Assembly: GCA_028279425.1 (NCBI GenBank)
Contig: JANQNV010000170.1
Coordinates: 1-33,917, forward strand
Reading direction: 5' to 3'
DNA length: 33,917 nucleotides
Origin: Longimicrobiales bacterium
Lineage (GTDB): Bacteria; Gemmatimonadota; Gemmatimonadetes; Longimicrobiales; Gaopeijiaceae
The translations under genes were made by a program, and so were the position numbers. A model generated the notes under the pieces. It had not been told where the DNA came from and searched no databases. It saw nothing but the letters and a program-made list of their open reading frames with translations. This document shows, in pieces, positions 24,920 to 33,751 of this stretch (within the stretch, counting starts at the first letter, position 1; each line of letters opens with the position of its first letter).

Positions 24920-27091
24920 TCAAGCGACGGCGTCGGATGGATGGAGCTCGAACTCGGCCTCGTCGCCTCGGATCCGGCTGGCATCGACGTCGATGGCGTT
25001 GGGCCTCACCCGGGACGCCCACCGATCGGGGTCGGCTGCGATCACGTCGCGCACCTCCGTGCAATGGCGCCGCAGCGCGGCGACGTCGATTCCGAGGTAC
25101 TGCGCCGGATACGACTCCAGCCTCTCGAGCGCCTTGGCGAGCTGGGCACTCACACCGTGGGCGTTGCCGCGCTCCCAATGCACCCAGGCACTCGCGTAGA
25201 GGATCAGTCCCTGGTAGAAGTCGCTCCGGAGAGCGCGCCAGGGGCCCTCGAGGATCTCGTGGCTGTCCCAGTAGCGGCCCTCGGCGAAGACGGCGAGAAA
25301 CTCGAGCAGCGCCGGCGGGGGCGCGGGACGCTCGCCGGTCTGGAGACGCCACAGCTGCGCATAGATGCCCCCGAGGGCGACGAGTTCGTCGTGCGTCCCC
25401 CGTTCGGCGACGCGACCCGCGTCCAGGACGAGGATGGCGTCGGCGCCGCGAACGGTCGAAAGGCGATGGGCCACCACCAGCGTGGTGCGACGCCCCGCCT
25501 CGTTCGCGAGCGAGCGCTGGATCGCCGCCTCCGTCTCGTTGTCGACGGCCGAGGTGGCCTCGTCGAGCACGAGGATCGGGGGGTCGCGATAGAGGGCCCG
25601 CGCGAGGGCGATGCGCTGGCGCTGTCCCCCCGACAAGCGCGTGCCCCGCTCGCCGACCGCCGTGTCGTAGCCGTCGGGCAGACTCTCCACGAAGTCGCTG
25701 ATCTCGGCGCGTCGAGCCGCATCGACGACGCGACCGCGATCCGGCTCGGCGTCGCCGTAGGCGATGTTGTCGGCGATCGAGGCGTCGGTCAGGAAGGGCT
25801 CCTGCGCGACGTATCCGATCTGCTCACGCACGGAGCGCGGGTCGTGATCGGTGACGTCGTGCCCATCGATCGTGATGCGTCCCTGGCCGGGGTCCAGATA
25901 TCGGAGCAGGAGCTTCAAGGCTGTGCTCTTCCCCGCGCCCGTGGGGCCCACCAAGGCCACCGTCGACCCGGCTGCGACCTCGAACGAGAGCGCTTCGACG
26001 GCCGGTCGTCCATCGTAGCCGAAGTCGACGGCATCGAAGGCGATTGAACCCCGAATCGGCTCCGGGAGCGGGGACGGCGCGGCCGGCGGTGGGGGGGTGT
26101 CGAGCAGCCCCATGATGCGGTCGACCGAAGCCATCGCCCGGTTGTACAGGTCGGTCATCTGCGCGAGTCGCGTCAGCGGCCACAAGAGCCTTTGCGTGAG
26201 ATACACCAGGGCGGAGTAGCTGCCGACCCCGATCGCGCCTTCGAGCGTGAGGATGCCCCCGTACAGGAGTGTGGCCACGAATCCCGCGAGGATGGCCATG
26301 CGAATGACGGGGGTGATCGCGGCCGAGAACCGAATCGCCTCGGTGTTGCTCGCTCGATACTCCTCCGACGCGTCGCGGAGATGGCGCGCCTCGAAATCCT
26401 CGGCCGTGTAGGCCTGAATCGTGGCCATGCCGGTGAGGTTGTTCGAGATGCGGCCGGAGACGGTCGCGGCGGCCTCGCGCACCGCGGCGTAGCGCGGTCC
26501 GAGCCGGCGCTGGAACCAGAAGGCGCCGACGATGATCAGCGGGACCGGGACGAGCGCGAGGAAGGCCAGATTGGCCGTCACCACGAAAAAGACGCCCCCG
26601 ACCATCACCGACGAGCAGCCGACCTGAATGAGGTCGTTGGCTCCGGTGTTGAGGAAGCGTTCGACCTGGTTCACGTCTTCGTTGAGGATCGCCATCAGGC
26701 GACCGCTCCGCTCGCGGGCGATGAAGTCGGGCCTCAGGCGCTGGATGTGCGTGTACGCGGCCTGACGGAGTTCGTGCTGCACGTCCTGGGCGAGTCCGCG
26801 CCACTTCAGGGCGAGCCCGTACTCGAAGAGGGACTCGCAGACCCAGACGAGCACGGTGAGTCCCACGAGCACCTGGAGCTGCAGGACGGGGTCTTCGATC
26901 CCGCGCTGCGCGAGGAAGGAGTCCTGCCGGTTCACGACGACGTCGACCGCGACTCCGATCAGGAGCTCGGGCAACACGTCGAAGAACTTGTTGAGGACCG
27001 AAAAGACGGCGGCGAGCAGGGCGTCGGCCCGGTACGGTCGGGCGAAGCCGAAGAGCCGACGGAGCGGGCGGGAGGGGCGAGCTTCGGGCAT
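24920..27091 (-). CDS. ABC exporter (membrane + ATPase) with C-terminal DUF309 domain
   Basis: This 723-residue protein has six predicted membrane helices in the N-terminal half (about residues 20-310). An ATPase domain follows, with Walker [10 protein letters not shown] (382-390), a signature [15 protein letters not shown] (about 485-500), Walker [11 protein letters not shown] and the switch histidine in VVAHRLS. A normal exporter would end near residue 590 ([11 protein letters not shown]). The frame continues through a proline-rich linker into about 90 residues matching DUF309: [20 protein letters not shown] and [21 protein letters not shown] variable tail follows. The frame is open throughout, so it is a fusion. 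No partner half-transporter is adjacent, so it may homodimerise. DUF309 has no known function. Confidence 0.9.
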   Translation of the reverse strand: MPEARPSRPLRRLFGFARPYRADALLAAVFSVLNKFFDVLPELLIGVAVDVVVNRQDSFLAQRGIEDPVLQLQVLVGLTVLVWVCESLFEYGLALKWRGLAQDVQHELRQAAYTHIQRLRPDFIARERSGRLMAILNEDVNQVERFLNTGANDLIQVGCSSVMVGGVFFVVTANLAFLALVPVPLIIVGAFWFQRRLGPRYAAVREAAATVSGRISNNLTGMATIQAYTAEDFEARHLRDASEEYRASNTEAIRFSAAITPVIRMAILAGFVATLLYGGILTLEGAIGVGSYSALVYLTQRLLWPLTRLAQMTDLYNRAMASVDRIMGLLDTPPPPAAPSPLPEPIRGSIAFDAVDFGYDGRPAVEALSFEVAAGSTVALVGPTGAGKSTALKLLLRYLDPGQGRITIDGHDVTDHDPRSVREQIGYVAQEPFLTDASIADNIAYGDAEPDRGRVVDAARRAEISDFVESLPDGYDTAVGERGTRLSGGQRQRIALARALYRDPPILVLDEATSAVDNETEAAIQRSLANEAGRRTTLVVAHRLSTVRGADAILVLDAGRVAERGTHDELVALGGIYAQLWRLQTGERPAPPPALLEFLAVFAEGRYWDSHEILEGPWRALRSDFYQGLILYASAWVHWERGNAHGVSAQLAKALERLESYPAQYLGIDVAALRRHCTEVRDVIAADPDRWASRVRPNAIDVDASRIRGDEAEFELHPSDAVA

Positions 27092-27183
27092 GCCGGGAAG
27101 CTAGCGGCGCGCCTCCCACCTCGTGAGGCCCCGCTCGGGGGATGCCTCCGCCTCGCTCCGCGCCCCGGGCGACCCGCGCGGCG

Positions 27184-27963
27184 CTACCCCGCCCAGTCGT
27201 CCATCCCGGGCACGGCCACGAAGCCCAGGCCGACCTCCCGCACGGCGATCGTACCGCCGTAGCGCAGGTGCGGGGAGCGGGCCGCGACGTCGACGGCGGC
27301 CTCGTAGCTGGGGACGCGGAGTGTGACGATTCCGACCACATGGTCCGGCGAGCGCACCTCCGCGGGGGAGAGCGGACTCGGCGGACCGGACCCCACCCGG
27401 CGTCCGCCGTCGAAGCGCACGTCGCCCGCAGCGACGAGCAGTCCGTCGTCGGCCAATGCCGCGACGAAGGCCCAGTACTCGTCGGCGCGGGCCCGCACCT
27501 CGGCGGGATCGAGGCCGTCCCGGTCGGGCCAGACGCCCTGCAGCACGAGCATGTAGCTCGGGTCCGGCGCCGCGGGCGGCGTGGCCGCGAAGCCGCGCGC
27601 GACCCCGGCGTTGGATCCCTCCGACTCCGCCATGGTCACGGACGAGGCACCGGCGAGCGGCGTGGCCTCGGAGCCCGCCAGGCGGGCCGTCAGCGGAACC
27701 GAGACCATCAGGGTGAGCCCGGCGGCGGCGGCCAGCCACCACGCGGGGACGCCCCGCCGGAGCGGAGCCTGGCCGGGCGCTGGTGTGGCTCCCAGCCGCC
27801 CGAGGCCGGCGTCGTCGATGCGGATCAAGCCGGCCGACGCCCGCTCGAGCTGAGCGAGCAGCTCCGGGTCGTCCTGGATCTCGGTGAGCAGCGCCAAGCG
27901 CGCCTGCTCGTCGAGGCGATCTTCGAGAAGGGCGAGCAGGCGGGCATCGATGGAGTCGGTCAT
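27184..27963 (-). CDS. Membrane anti-sigma factor fused to a YCII-like domain
   Basis: This 259-residue protein has an N-terminal cytoplasmic helical region (1-50) without the zinc-binding HxxxCxxC motif, one membrane helix at about 73-93 (VPAWWLAAAAGLTLMVSVPL) and, after a linker, a C-terminal domain (136-244) resembling the YCII/DGPF family (ferredoxin-like fold). Phrases such as YMLVLQGVWPDRDGL and VVGIVTLRVPSYEAAVDVAA support this. The topology places the YCII-like part outside the cytoplasm, as a sensing domain. It overlaps the ECF sigma gene by ATGA, the usual sigma/anti-sigma arrangement. The membership is inferred from context and topology. Confidence 0.78.
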   Translation of the reverse strand: MTDSIDARLLALLEDRLDEQARLALLTEIQDDPELLAQLERASAGLIRIDDAGLGRLGATPAPGQAPLRRGVPAWWLAAAAGLTLMVSVPLTARLAGSEATPLAGASSVTMAESEGSNAGVARGFAATPPAAPDPSYMLVLQGVWPDRDGLDPAEVRARADEYWAFVAALADDGLLVAAGDVRFDGGRRVGSGPPSPLSPAEVRSPDHVVGIVTLRVPSYEAAVDVAARSPHLRYGGTIAVREVGLGFVAVPGMDDWAG

Positions 27964-28508
27964 GAGAGTACCTCGAGGTGAAGAGCCTCGACGTCCTGGC
28001 CGAGGCGAGCGAGTGCTCGGAACACGCGAGAGGCGACGGTGCCCTGGGGGACACCCAGGCGACGGGCGATGTCGCCGTACGACAGGCCCTCGACGAAACG
28101 AAGGCGAATGGCGCGGGCCTGGTCCGCGGGGAGGCGCTCGATCGCCTGGTCGAGGGCCCGTCGGGCTCGGTCCCGGTCGAGTCGAGCGGCCGGATCCGCC
28201 CCCGCGGCGGCGGCCGTCGCCGGGGCGTCGTCCGTTGCCAGCCGCTCCGCCGCGCGCGCCCGGCGGCGCAGCTGGTCCCGGCACAGGTTGAGGGTGACGG
28301 TGTGGAGCCACGATCCGATCCGGGTGTCGTCGAGCTTCGGCGGCGACCGCTGGAGGCGCACGAAAACGTCTTGCGTGACGTCGTCGGCGGCGTCGGGATC
28401 GCGAAGGAAGCGGAGAGCGACACGGCGCACACGCGGACGGTGAAGCACCGCGAGCGCCTGGAGACGCTCGCGGTGCGCGGTCGGAGTCGCCTCGTCAGGC
28501 GGCCTCAT
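27960..28508 (-). CDS. ECF-type RNA polymerase sigma factor
   Basis: This 182-residue sigma factor has region 2 at about residues 20-85 (FLRDPDAADDVTQDVFVRLQ and IGSWLHTVTLNLCRDQLRRR) and region 4 at about 115-165 (AIERLPADQARAIRLRF and GLSYGDIARRLGVPQGTVAS). It lacks the C-terminal extension of ECF41 and ECF42 types. It is translationally coupled on both sides: 4-base overlaps with the secreted-protein gene upstream and with the anti-sigma gene downstream. The target promoters are unknown, and no matching bipartite promoter was identified with confidence here. Confidence 0.92.
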   Translation of the reverse strand: MRPPDEATPTAHRERLQALAVLHRPRVRRVALRFLRDPDAADDVTQDVFVRLQRSPPKLDDTRIGSWLHTVTLNLCRDQLRRRARAAERLATDDAPATAAAAGADPAARLDRDRARRALDQAIERLPADQARAIRLRFVEGLSYGDIARRLGVPQGTVASRVFRALARLGQDVEALHLEVLS

Positions 28509-29284
28509 TCACCGCCGTAGTCCACGGGTTCGCGCACGGGGATCCACTCGGCGAGCCGATCGATCAGATCGCGCTGTGTGTCCTGGATCTGGAGGCGGAG
28601 GCGTCGGTCGAGCGGCACTACCACGAACCCGTCGGGCCGTGCCCGACCGGGGAGGAAGGGCCAGCCGCCGAAAAACGCCTCGGCCGGATCGGCCTGGATG
28701 GCACCGGCGCTGATCTGCGCGTCCGACAACCCGGGCGCCAGGAACATCACATGCGGCATGTAGGTGCGGAACGCGCCGCGTGGCGCCGTAGGATCGGTTT
28801 GGACGTTCACGGCCGATGCCATGTAGGTGATCCCGGGTCGCTGCGGTGTGAAGCGCTCGTCGGCTTTGGCGAGAACCTCGTCGGCCTCGGCGGGCGACAT
28901 CCCCTCGCCCCGTACCAGCGCGGAACGCTCGATGAAGCGCTTCAGCACCGTGCGGGCCCCTTCCGCGTCGAAACACATGGGCGCGAAGGACTGACGGTCC
29001 GGCCGGCCGCCCGGCAGCAGGTCACGCATCACGAAACACTCGAAACCGTTCTGCGTCGGCCGGGCCTCCTCGTAGCCGTCGGGGCCGAGAACCCACACTC
29101 CGGCGTCGGCCGCAACGCGCTCCGGAGCCGCGGAGAGGGCGGCTCGGGTCTCGAACTCCAGCGGCAGGATCTTCGGCAGCCCCTCGGGCTGGGCCGCGAG
29201 GGGAGAAGCCGTCGCGAGCCACACCCCGATTCCCGCCACGATCGTCGCACGGCGCTGCCGCGCCCCCCTCGTCCACCCCTTCAC
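28505..29284 (-). CDS. Secreted protein of unknown function, coupled to the ECF sigma
   Basis: This protein of about 259 residues has an export signal (IVAGIGVWLATASPLAAQPEG). The mature part has no recognised family; two cysteines occur in FECFVMRD and FAPMCFDAEG. The start is uncertain: GTG at 29284 has GGAGAG upstream, and GTG at 29296, four codons earlier, has GGAGG closer to it. The ATGA overlap with the sigma gene implies co-translation, so it may be an envelope component or signal for the sigma/anti-sigma pair. Only 56 bases separate it from the glutamate-synthase-like gene, too little to show a separate promoter. Confidence 0.75.
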   Translation of the reverse strand: MKGWTRGARQRRATIVAGIGVWLATASPLAAQPEGLPKILPLEFETRAALSAAPERVAADAGVWVLGPDGYEEARPTQNGFECFVMRDLLPGGRPDRQSFAPMCFDAEGARTVLKRFIERSALVRGEGMSPAEADEVLAKADERFTPQRPGITYMASAVNVQTDPTAPRGAFRTYMPHVMFLAPGLSDAQISAGAIQADPAEAFFGGWPFLPGRARPDGFVVVPLDRRLRLQIQDTQRDLIDRLAEWIPVREPVDYGGE

Positions 29285-29340
29285 TCGACTCTCCACCCGT
29301 CCTCCACGTCTGGTGTGACGGCGGGCCCGGTGGGCTCCGC

Positions 29341-30879
29341 TCACATGGTGGGACGCGCAGAGGCCGGGTTCTTTTCCATCATGTACTCGAGGAGGGCGTC
29401 GGCGTCGCGCTGCGAGGGCAGCTCCCACCCCTCCGCATAGCCGAAGACGTCGTGAAGGGGGCGGCTCCCGAAGTTGCCGTCGAGGATCTCCATGTGGTCG
29501 GCGCGGAGGAGCCCCGGGTGCTCGACACCGCAGGCATGACTGAGGCGCGTCAACTCCTTCCGGAGCGTGATCACGTAGTTGGCGAGGCGCGCCGCCTTGT
29601 GGGTGGGGTCCAGCCCGCGCACCAGCCAGGGCGTCTGCGTGGCGACGCCGGCCGGACAGTGGCCGGTGTGGCAGCGCTGAGCCTGGATGCACCCGATCGC
29701 CATCATCGCCTCCCGAGCCACCGCCACCATGTCGGCCCCCAGGCAGAACGAAAGCAGGGCCGTCTCCGGGAACCCCAGCTTCCCGGACCCGATCCACACT
29801 ACGTCGTGATGTACGCCTCGGGCGGCGAAGATCGAGTAGACCCGACTGAAGCCGACCTTGAAGGGCAGGGCGACGTGATCGGTGAACGCGAATGGGGCGG
29901 CGCCGGTGCCCCCCTCGCCCCCATCGATGGCGATGTAGTCGACGCCGCGGTCCTCGGCGGCCATCCGATCGGCGAGTTCGACCCAGAAGTCGAGCTGCCC
30001 GACCGCCGACTTGATGCCCACGGGCACCCCGGTGGCCCCGGCCACCGTCTCTACGAAGTCGAGCAGTTCATCCACCGTCGAGAAAGCGCGGTGGCCGGCG
30101 GGGCTGATGACGGTCTGGCCCACGGGAACACCCCGGATCCGTGAGATCTCGGCCGTCACCTTTTCGCCGGGCAGGACGCCTCCGAGGCCGGGTTTCGCTC
30201 CCTGGCTCAACTTCACCTCGATCGCGCGCACGGGATGGGCCTCCACCTTTCGCACGCATTCGTCGAGATCGAACCCGCCGTCGGGGAGGCGGGCACCGAA
30301 ATACCCCGTCCCCAGCTGCCAGATCAACTCGCCGCCGTGGAGGTGGTGCGGCGAGATTCCACCTTCGCCCGTGTTGTGCAGGCAGCCGGCGAGAGCCGTG
30401 CCTCGGTTCAGCGCCTGGACCGCGGCCGACGAGAGCGACCCGAAGCTCATGCCGCTCACATTGACGACCGAGGCCGGTCGGAAGGCGTGTCTTCGGCCCC
30501 GAGCGCCACCGAGCACCTTGGCGCAGGGGAGTGGGTAGTCCTCGGTGGGTGGCGCGCTGCGGGGGTGTCCGAGCGTGTCGTGCTTGATGATCAGGTAGTT
30601 CGGTGCACGCTCGACGTCGTTGTCGGTACCGAAGCCCGTGTAGTTGTTTTGCCGCTTGGCCGAGGCGTAGACCCAGGTGCGCTGATCCCTCGAGAACGGG
30701 CGCTCTTCGTTGTTGGAGGTGACGATGTACTGCCGCAGCTCCGGGCCGACGGCCTCGAGCAGATACCGGAAGTGTCCGATGACGGGAAAGTTGCGCAGGA
30801 TCGCGTGCCGGGTTTGCACGACGTCGTAGAGGGCGACGACGACGAGGAGGCCCAGCAGGATCCCGACCCAGAGCATCAT
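29341..30879 (-). CDS. Membrane-anchored FMN-binding glutamate-synthase-family protein
   Basis: This 512-residue protein has an N-terminal hydrophobic anchor (residues 1-22) followed by a GltS FMN-binding/glutamate-synthase central-type TIM barrel. FMN/flavin-loop phrases include VNVSGMSFGSLS, IEVKLSQGAKPGLGG and IAIDGGEGGTGAAP. The cysteine spacing Cys397-x5-Cys403-x4-Cys408 (CIQAQRCHTGHC) matches the 3Fe-4S site of glutamate synthase. It lacks the amidotransferase domain, so glutamine-dependent glutamate synthesis is unlikely. Such stand-alone proteins are widespread with no settled function. The ATG at 30879 (followed by a second ATG) has AAGGAG about 11 bases upstream. Confidence 0.93.
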   Translation of the reverse strand: MMLWVGILLGLLVVVALYDVVQTRHAILRNFPVIGHFRYLLEAVGPELRQYIVTSNNEERPFSRDQRTWVYASAKRQNNYTGFGTDNDVERAPNYLIIKHDTLGHPRSAPPTEDYPLPCAKVLGGARGRRHAFRPASVVNVSGMSFGSLSSAAVQALNRGTALAGCLHNTGEGGISPHHLHGGELIWQLGTGYFGARLPDGGFDLDECVRKVEAHPVRAIEVKLSQGAKPGLGGVLPGEKVTAEISRIRGVPVGQTVISPAGHRAFSTVDELLDFVETVAGATGVPVGIKSAVGQLDFWVELADRMAAEDRGVDYIAIDGGEGGTGAAPFAFTDHVALPFKVGFSRVYSIFAARGVHHDVVWIGSGKLGFPETALLSFCLGADMVAVAREAMMAIGCIQAQRCHTGHCPAGVATQTPWLVRGLDPTHKAARLANYVITLRKELTRLSHACGVEHPGLLRADHMEILDGNFGSRPLHDVFGYAEGWELPSQRDADALLEYMMEKNPASARPTM

Positions 30880-31046
30880 GGATCACTCGGCTCCTTCGGG
30901 AGGATACGGCCACGGTTCAGGGCGTCGCCAAGGTACCGCACCGCACCCACCCTCGCACACGAGCCGTGCGGCGGCTAAAGCCTCGCACAATATCCGCCGA
31001 GGCTCGGTAGGGAGGGCGCACGGGCGCCCGACCCACCGGAGCCGTC

Positions 31047-32579
31047 ATGCCGAGTCCCGCGAAAGCCATCGACCGCGCGTTCGAGTCCGGCACCGATGTG
31101 CGCTGGCGGGTCATCGTGCTGACCGAGGAAGAGCTGTTCGGCGCGTCTCTCCAGACCCATCTGGAGCGAGCCGGAGTGCGTCCACGGGTGCGCACGGTCG
31201 AGTCGTTGGCCGAACTGAGGGCGCGACTCGCCGATGAGCGACCCGATGCGATCGTGATCGACCACCGTGCACCGTCGTTTTTTGCGGCCGAGGCACACGT
31301 ACTCACCCACTTCCGGGGCCCGGTGGTGGCCGTCGGCGTGCCCGGGTCGATGGGCCGCGTGCACGAGCGGGTCGATGCGGCTCTGATCCCCGCGGATCTG
31401 GACCGACTCGGGGTGGAGATCGCCGGGGCGCTCGAGCGGTGGGCGCAGCACCACGAGCTGGAGCGTTTGCGAGCCGTGGAGCGGGAAGCCCGGCGCGACA
31501 TCGAGCTCGTGCCCGCCACCGAGGCCGACCCCGACGTGGCGCGCTCGCTCCGCGCCGCCCGGAGACGCAACGAACTGCTGGTCCGCATGCTCCCAGGCGT
31601 CACCTTCATCCTCCTGCACGATCGCGCCTCGGGTCGTCCGGGCCGATTCATGTGGCTGAGCCCGAACGCCACGGAGCTGTTGGGCGGTTCGGTCGATGCG
31701 ATGCTCGCCGACGCGACACCGTTTCTGGAGCGCATTCCGGACCGCGAACGACAGGCGTTCGTGCGGGCCCTCAATCGAGGGGTCGAGAAGGGCGAGGCCT
31801 GGCAGTTCGAACACCGGCTGCGGTCGCCCACGGGCGAGGTGCGTTTGGTCCGGCACTATGCCACGCCGGTGGTCGACCGGACGCGCGACCGCGAGGCCAC
31901 CTACGGGATCATGCTCGACGTCACCGACGAGGTGAATGCGCGAGAGCGGACGGAGCTGCTGGGCCGTGTGCTGGAGCAGGCGGCCAACATGGTCATCATC
32001 ACGGCGGCCGATGGCACGATCGAATACGTGAACCCGGCGTTCGAGTCGACCACGGGCTACAGTCGACGCGAGGCCATCGGGGCCAACCCCCGGATCCTCC
32101 AGGGGGGACTCCGTTCGAAGGAGTACTACGAAGAGATGTGGACGTCGCTGCGGGCCGGAGAGCCGTGGGAGACCGTGTTCGACAACCAGCGCAAGGACGG
32201 CACCCGGTATCGGCAGAAGTCGACGATTTCGCCGGTTGCCGACCGCTACGGCGTGGTGCGGTACGTAGGCACGGCCCAGGACGTCAGCCACGTGTCCCAG
32301 ATGGCGGATCGCCTCAACGAGTACGAGGTGTGGTTCGAGACGATCCGATGGTTGAGCGAGGTGTGTGGCGACCTCGCCATGGTGACCGAAACCACGGCGG
32401 AGGCTCTCGACGAACTGGAGCAGGTGCTATCCACGCACGGGGGCCAGGCGCCGATCACCGAGGCCTTCGAGCGACTGCGGCGCTCCCTACGACGCGAGCA
32501 TGAACTGATCCGCACCACGCGCGGCCAGCTGCAACAGTCTCAGCCCGACGAGGGCCCGCCGGCCTGCGGGACGCGGTAG
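31047..32579 (+). CDS. Degenerate receiver + two PAS domains, no output domain
   Basis: This 510-residue protein has an N-terminal receiver-like domain (about 20-135) that keeps a phospho-acceptor-like Asp72 (IVIDH) but lacks an evident conserved lysine. A helical linker leads to PAS1 (about 177-292). PAS2 (about 303-425) contains the phrases ANMVIITAADGTIEYVNPAF and GANPRILQGG. PAS2 lacks the LOV cysteine (NPRILQ, not NCRFLQ). The last 80 residues are helical, without a kinase, GGDEF or DNA-binding domain. The ATG at 31047 has GGAG seven bases upstream. The gene starts 167 bases from the divergent glutamate-synthase-like gene and overlaps the convergent KAS III gene by 40 bases. Its partner is unknown. 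Confidence 0.88.
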   Translation: MPSPAKAIDRAFESGTDVRWRVIVLTEEELFGASLQTHLERAGVRPRVRTVESLAELRARLADERPDAIVIDHRAPSFFAAEAHVLTHFRGPVVAVGVPGSMGRVHERVDAALIPADLDRLGVEIAGALERWAQHHELERLRAVEREARRDIELVPATEADPDVARSLRAARRRNELLVRMLPGVTFILLHDRASGRPGRFMWLSPNATELLGGSVDAMLADATPFLERIPDRERQAFVRALNRGVEKGEAWQFEHRLRSPTGEVRLVRHYATPVVDRTRDREATYGIMLDVTDEVNARERTELLGRVLEQAANMVIITAADGTIEYVNPAFESTTGYSRREAIGANPRILQGGLRSKEYYEEMWTSLRAGEPWETVFDNQRKDGTRYRQKSTISPVADRYGVVRYVGTAQDVSHVSQMADRLNEYEVWFETIRWLSEVCGDLAMVTETTAEALDELEQVLSTHGGQAPITEAFERLRRSLRREHELIRTTRGQLQQSQPDEGPPACGTR

Positions 32580-33643
32580 ATCATCGCGTTGATGTTCATG
32601 CCGGCCCCTACCGACGCGAAGACGAGCAGATCTCCGTCTTCGATTGCCTGACCCTCGAGCTGGTTCTTGCGCACCAGGTCGAACAGGGTGGGCAGCGTCG
32701 CCACCGAGCTGTTGCCGAGCCACCCGATGGTCATGGGCAAAATGCCCTCGGGGATCTCGGATAGGTCGTAGAGGCGGAAGAGCCGCTTCAGCATGGCGTG
32801 ATCCATCTTCGCGTTGGCCTGGTGCAGAAGCACCTTGTCGACGTCGGCGAGAGATGCCCCGGCCTTGTCGAGGCTCTCCTGGACGACCCCGGGCACCGTC
32901 TGGAGCGCGTACTCGTAGAGCTTTCGCCCCTCCATCTTCAGGTAGATGCGGTCGTCGTCGGGCGCGGGGTGATACGACGCGCCCATCGTGAGCAGGGCGG
33001 CGTGATCCACGGCATCGGATCGCGTCACATGGCTCAGGATCCCGACCGGGGCATCGGATTCGACGGCCTCCATGACGACGGCGCCGGCTCCGTCGGCGAA
33101 GATCATGCTGTCGCGGTCGTTCGGATCGGACACACGCGACAGCGTCTCGGAGCCGATCACCAGAGCCCGGTGGGCGTCGCCCGACCGGAGGAAGTAGTCG
33201 GCCTGGATCACCGCCTGCAGCCACCCCGGGCACCCGAACGGAAGGTCGTAGGCGACGCAGCGGGGGTTCTGGATGCCGAGCGCTCGCTTCACGCGGGCCG
33301 CCAACGTGGGCACGAGGTCCAGACGCGGGCGGTCGGCGGCCACGTCGCCGAAGTTGTGGGCGACCACGATGTAGTCCAGGCTCTCGCCGTCGATCCCCGC
33401 GTCGGCGAGCGCCCGGCCGCCGGCGACCGCCGCCATGTCGGAGGTCACCTCGCCGGGACGCGCGTATCTGCGTTCGGCGATCTCGGTGATCTCACGGAAC
33501 TTGTCGACCACCCGGCGGTTGTCGGCCGGGTCGATCGGGCGACCGTGGTCGAGGTAGAACTCGCGGTTCAGGAATGCGTCGTTGTCGACGCGCGTCTCGG
33601 GGATATAGCTCCCCGAGCCGCGCAGCACCGAATAGCGTCGCAC
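32540..33643 (-). CDS. 3-oxoacyl-ACP synthase III-type ketosynthase
   Basis: This 367-residue thiolase-fold enzyme of the FabH type condenses acyl-CoA with malonyl-ACP or a related acceptor. The catalytic triad is intact: Cys138 in PFGCPGWLQ, His274 in LLHQANAKMD and Asn311 in WLGNSSVATLP. The start is GTG at 33643. The phrase pattern and length recall ketosynthases common in Bacteroidetes rather than canonical FabH of about 320 residues; transfer is possible but untested. It overlaps the 3' end of the PAS gene by 40 bases. Genes for an acyl carrier protein or other fatty-acid enzymes are not adjacent. Confidence 0.93.
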   Translation of the reverse strand: MRRYSVLRGSGSYIPETRVDNDAFLNREFYLDHGRPIDPADNRRVVDKFREITEIAERRYARPGEVTSDMAAVAGGRALADAGIDGESLDYIVVAHNFGDVAADRPRLDLVPTLAARVKRALGIQNPRCVAYDLPFGCPGWLQAVIQADYFLRSGDAHRALVIGSETLSRVSDPNDRDSMIFADGAGAVVMEAVESDAPVGILSHVTRSDAVDHAALLTMGASYHPAPDDDRIYLKMEGRKLYEYALQTVPGVVQESLDKAGASLADVDKVLLHQANAKMDHAMLKRLFRLYDLSEIPEGILPMTIGWLGNSSVATLPTLFDLVRKNQLEGQAIEDGDLLVFASVGAGMNINAMIYRVPQAGGPSSG

Positions 33644-33665
33644 GGGCAGAAAGAGGCGGAGGAGT

Positions 33666-33735
33666 GGAGGGGGTGCCGCCCAACATGCAGGCTTCGCGGC
33701 CGTTTCGCGACGCCTCGGCCGGCCGCACCCCCTCC
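33666..33735. repeat. Nested inverted repeat between permease and ketosynthase genes
   Basis: Outer arms GGAGGGGGTGC (33666-33676) and GCACCCCCTCC (33725-33735) are perfect 11-base complements. Inside lie AGGCTTCGCG (33689-33698) and CGCGACGCCT (33706-33715), pairing with one mismatch around a 7-base loop. On the minus strand this falls after the permease stop (33752) and just before the ketosynthase GTG. It could act as a terminator-like or 5' regulatory structure; there is no clear T-tract. Confidence 0.55.
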
Positions 33736-33751
33736 CCCCCGCTCCCCAGTG

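Noticed and set aside
29341..30879. Glutamate synthase large subunit
   Set aside because: The amidotransferase domain and the C-terminal domain of GltB are missing and there is a membrane anchor; only the FMN/3Fe-4S core is shared.
31950..32330. Second PAS domain as a LOV photosensor
   Set aside because: The flavin-binding cysteine motif is absent (NPRILQ in place of NCRFLQ), so blue-light sensing by a LOV adduct is not supported.
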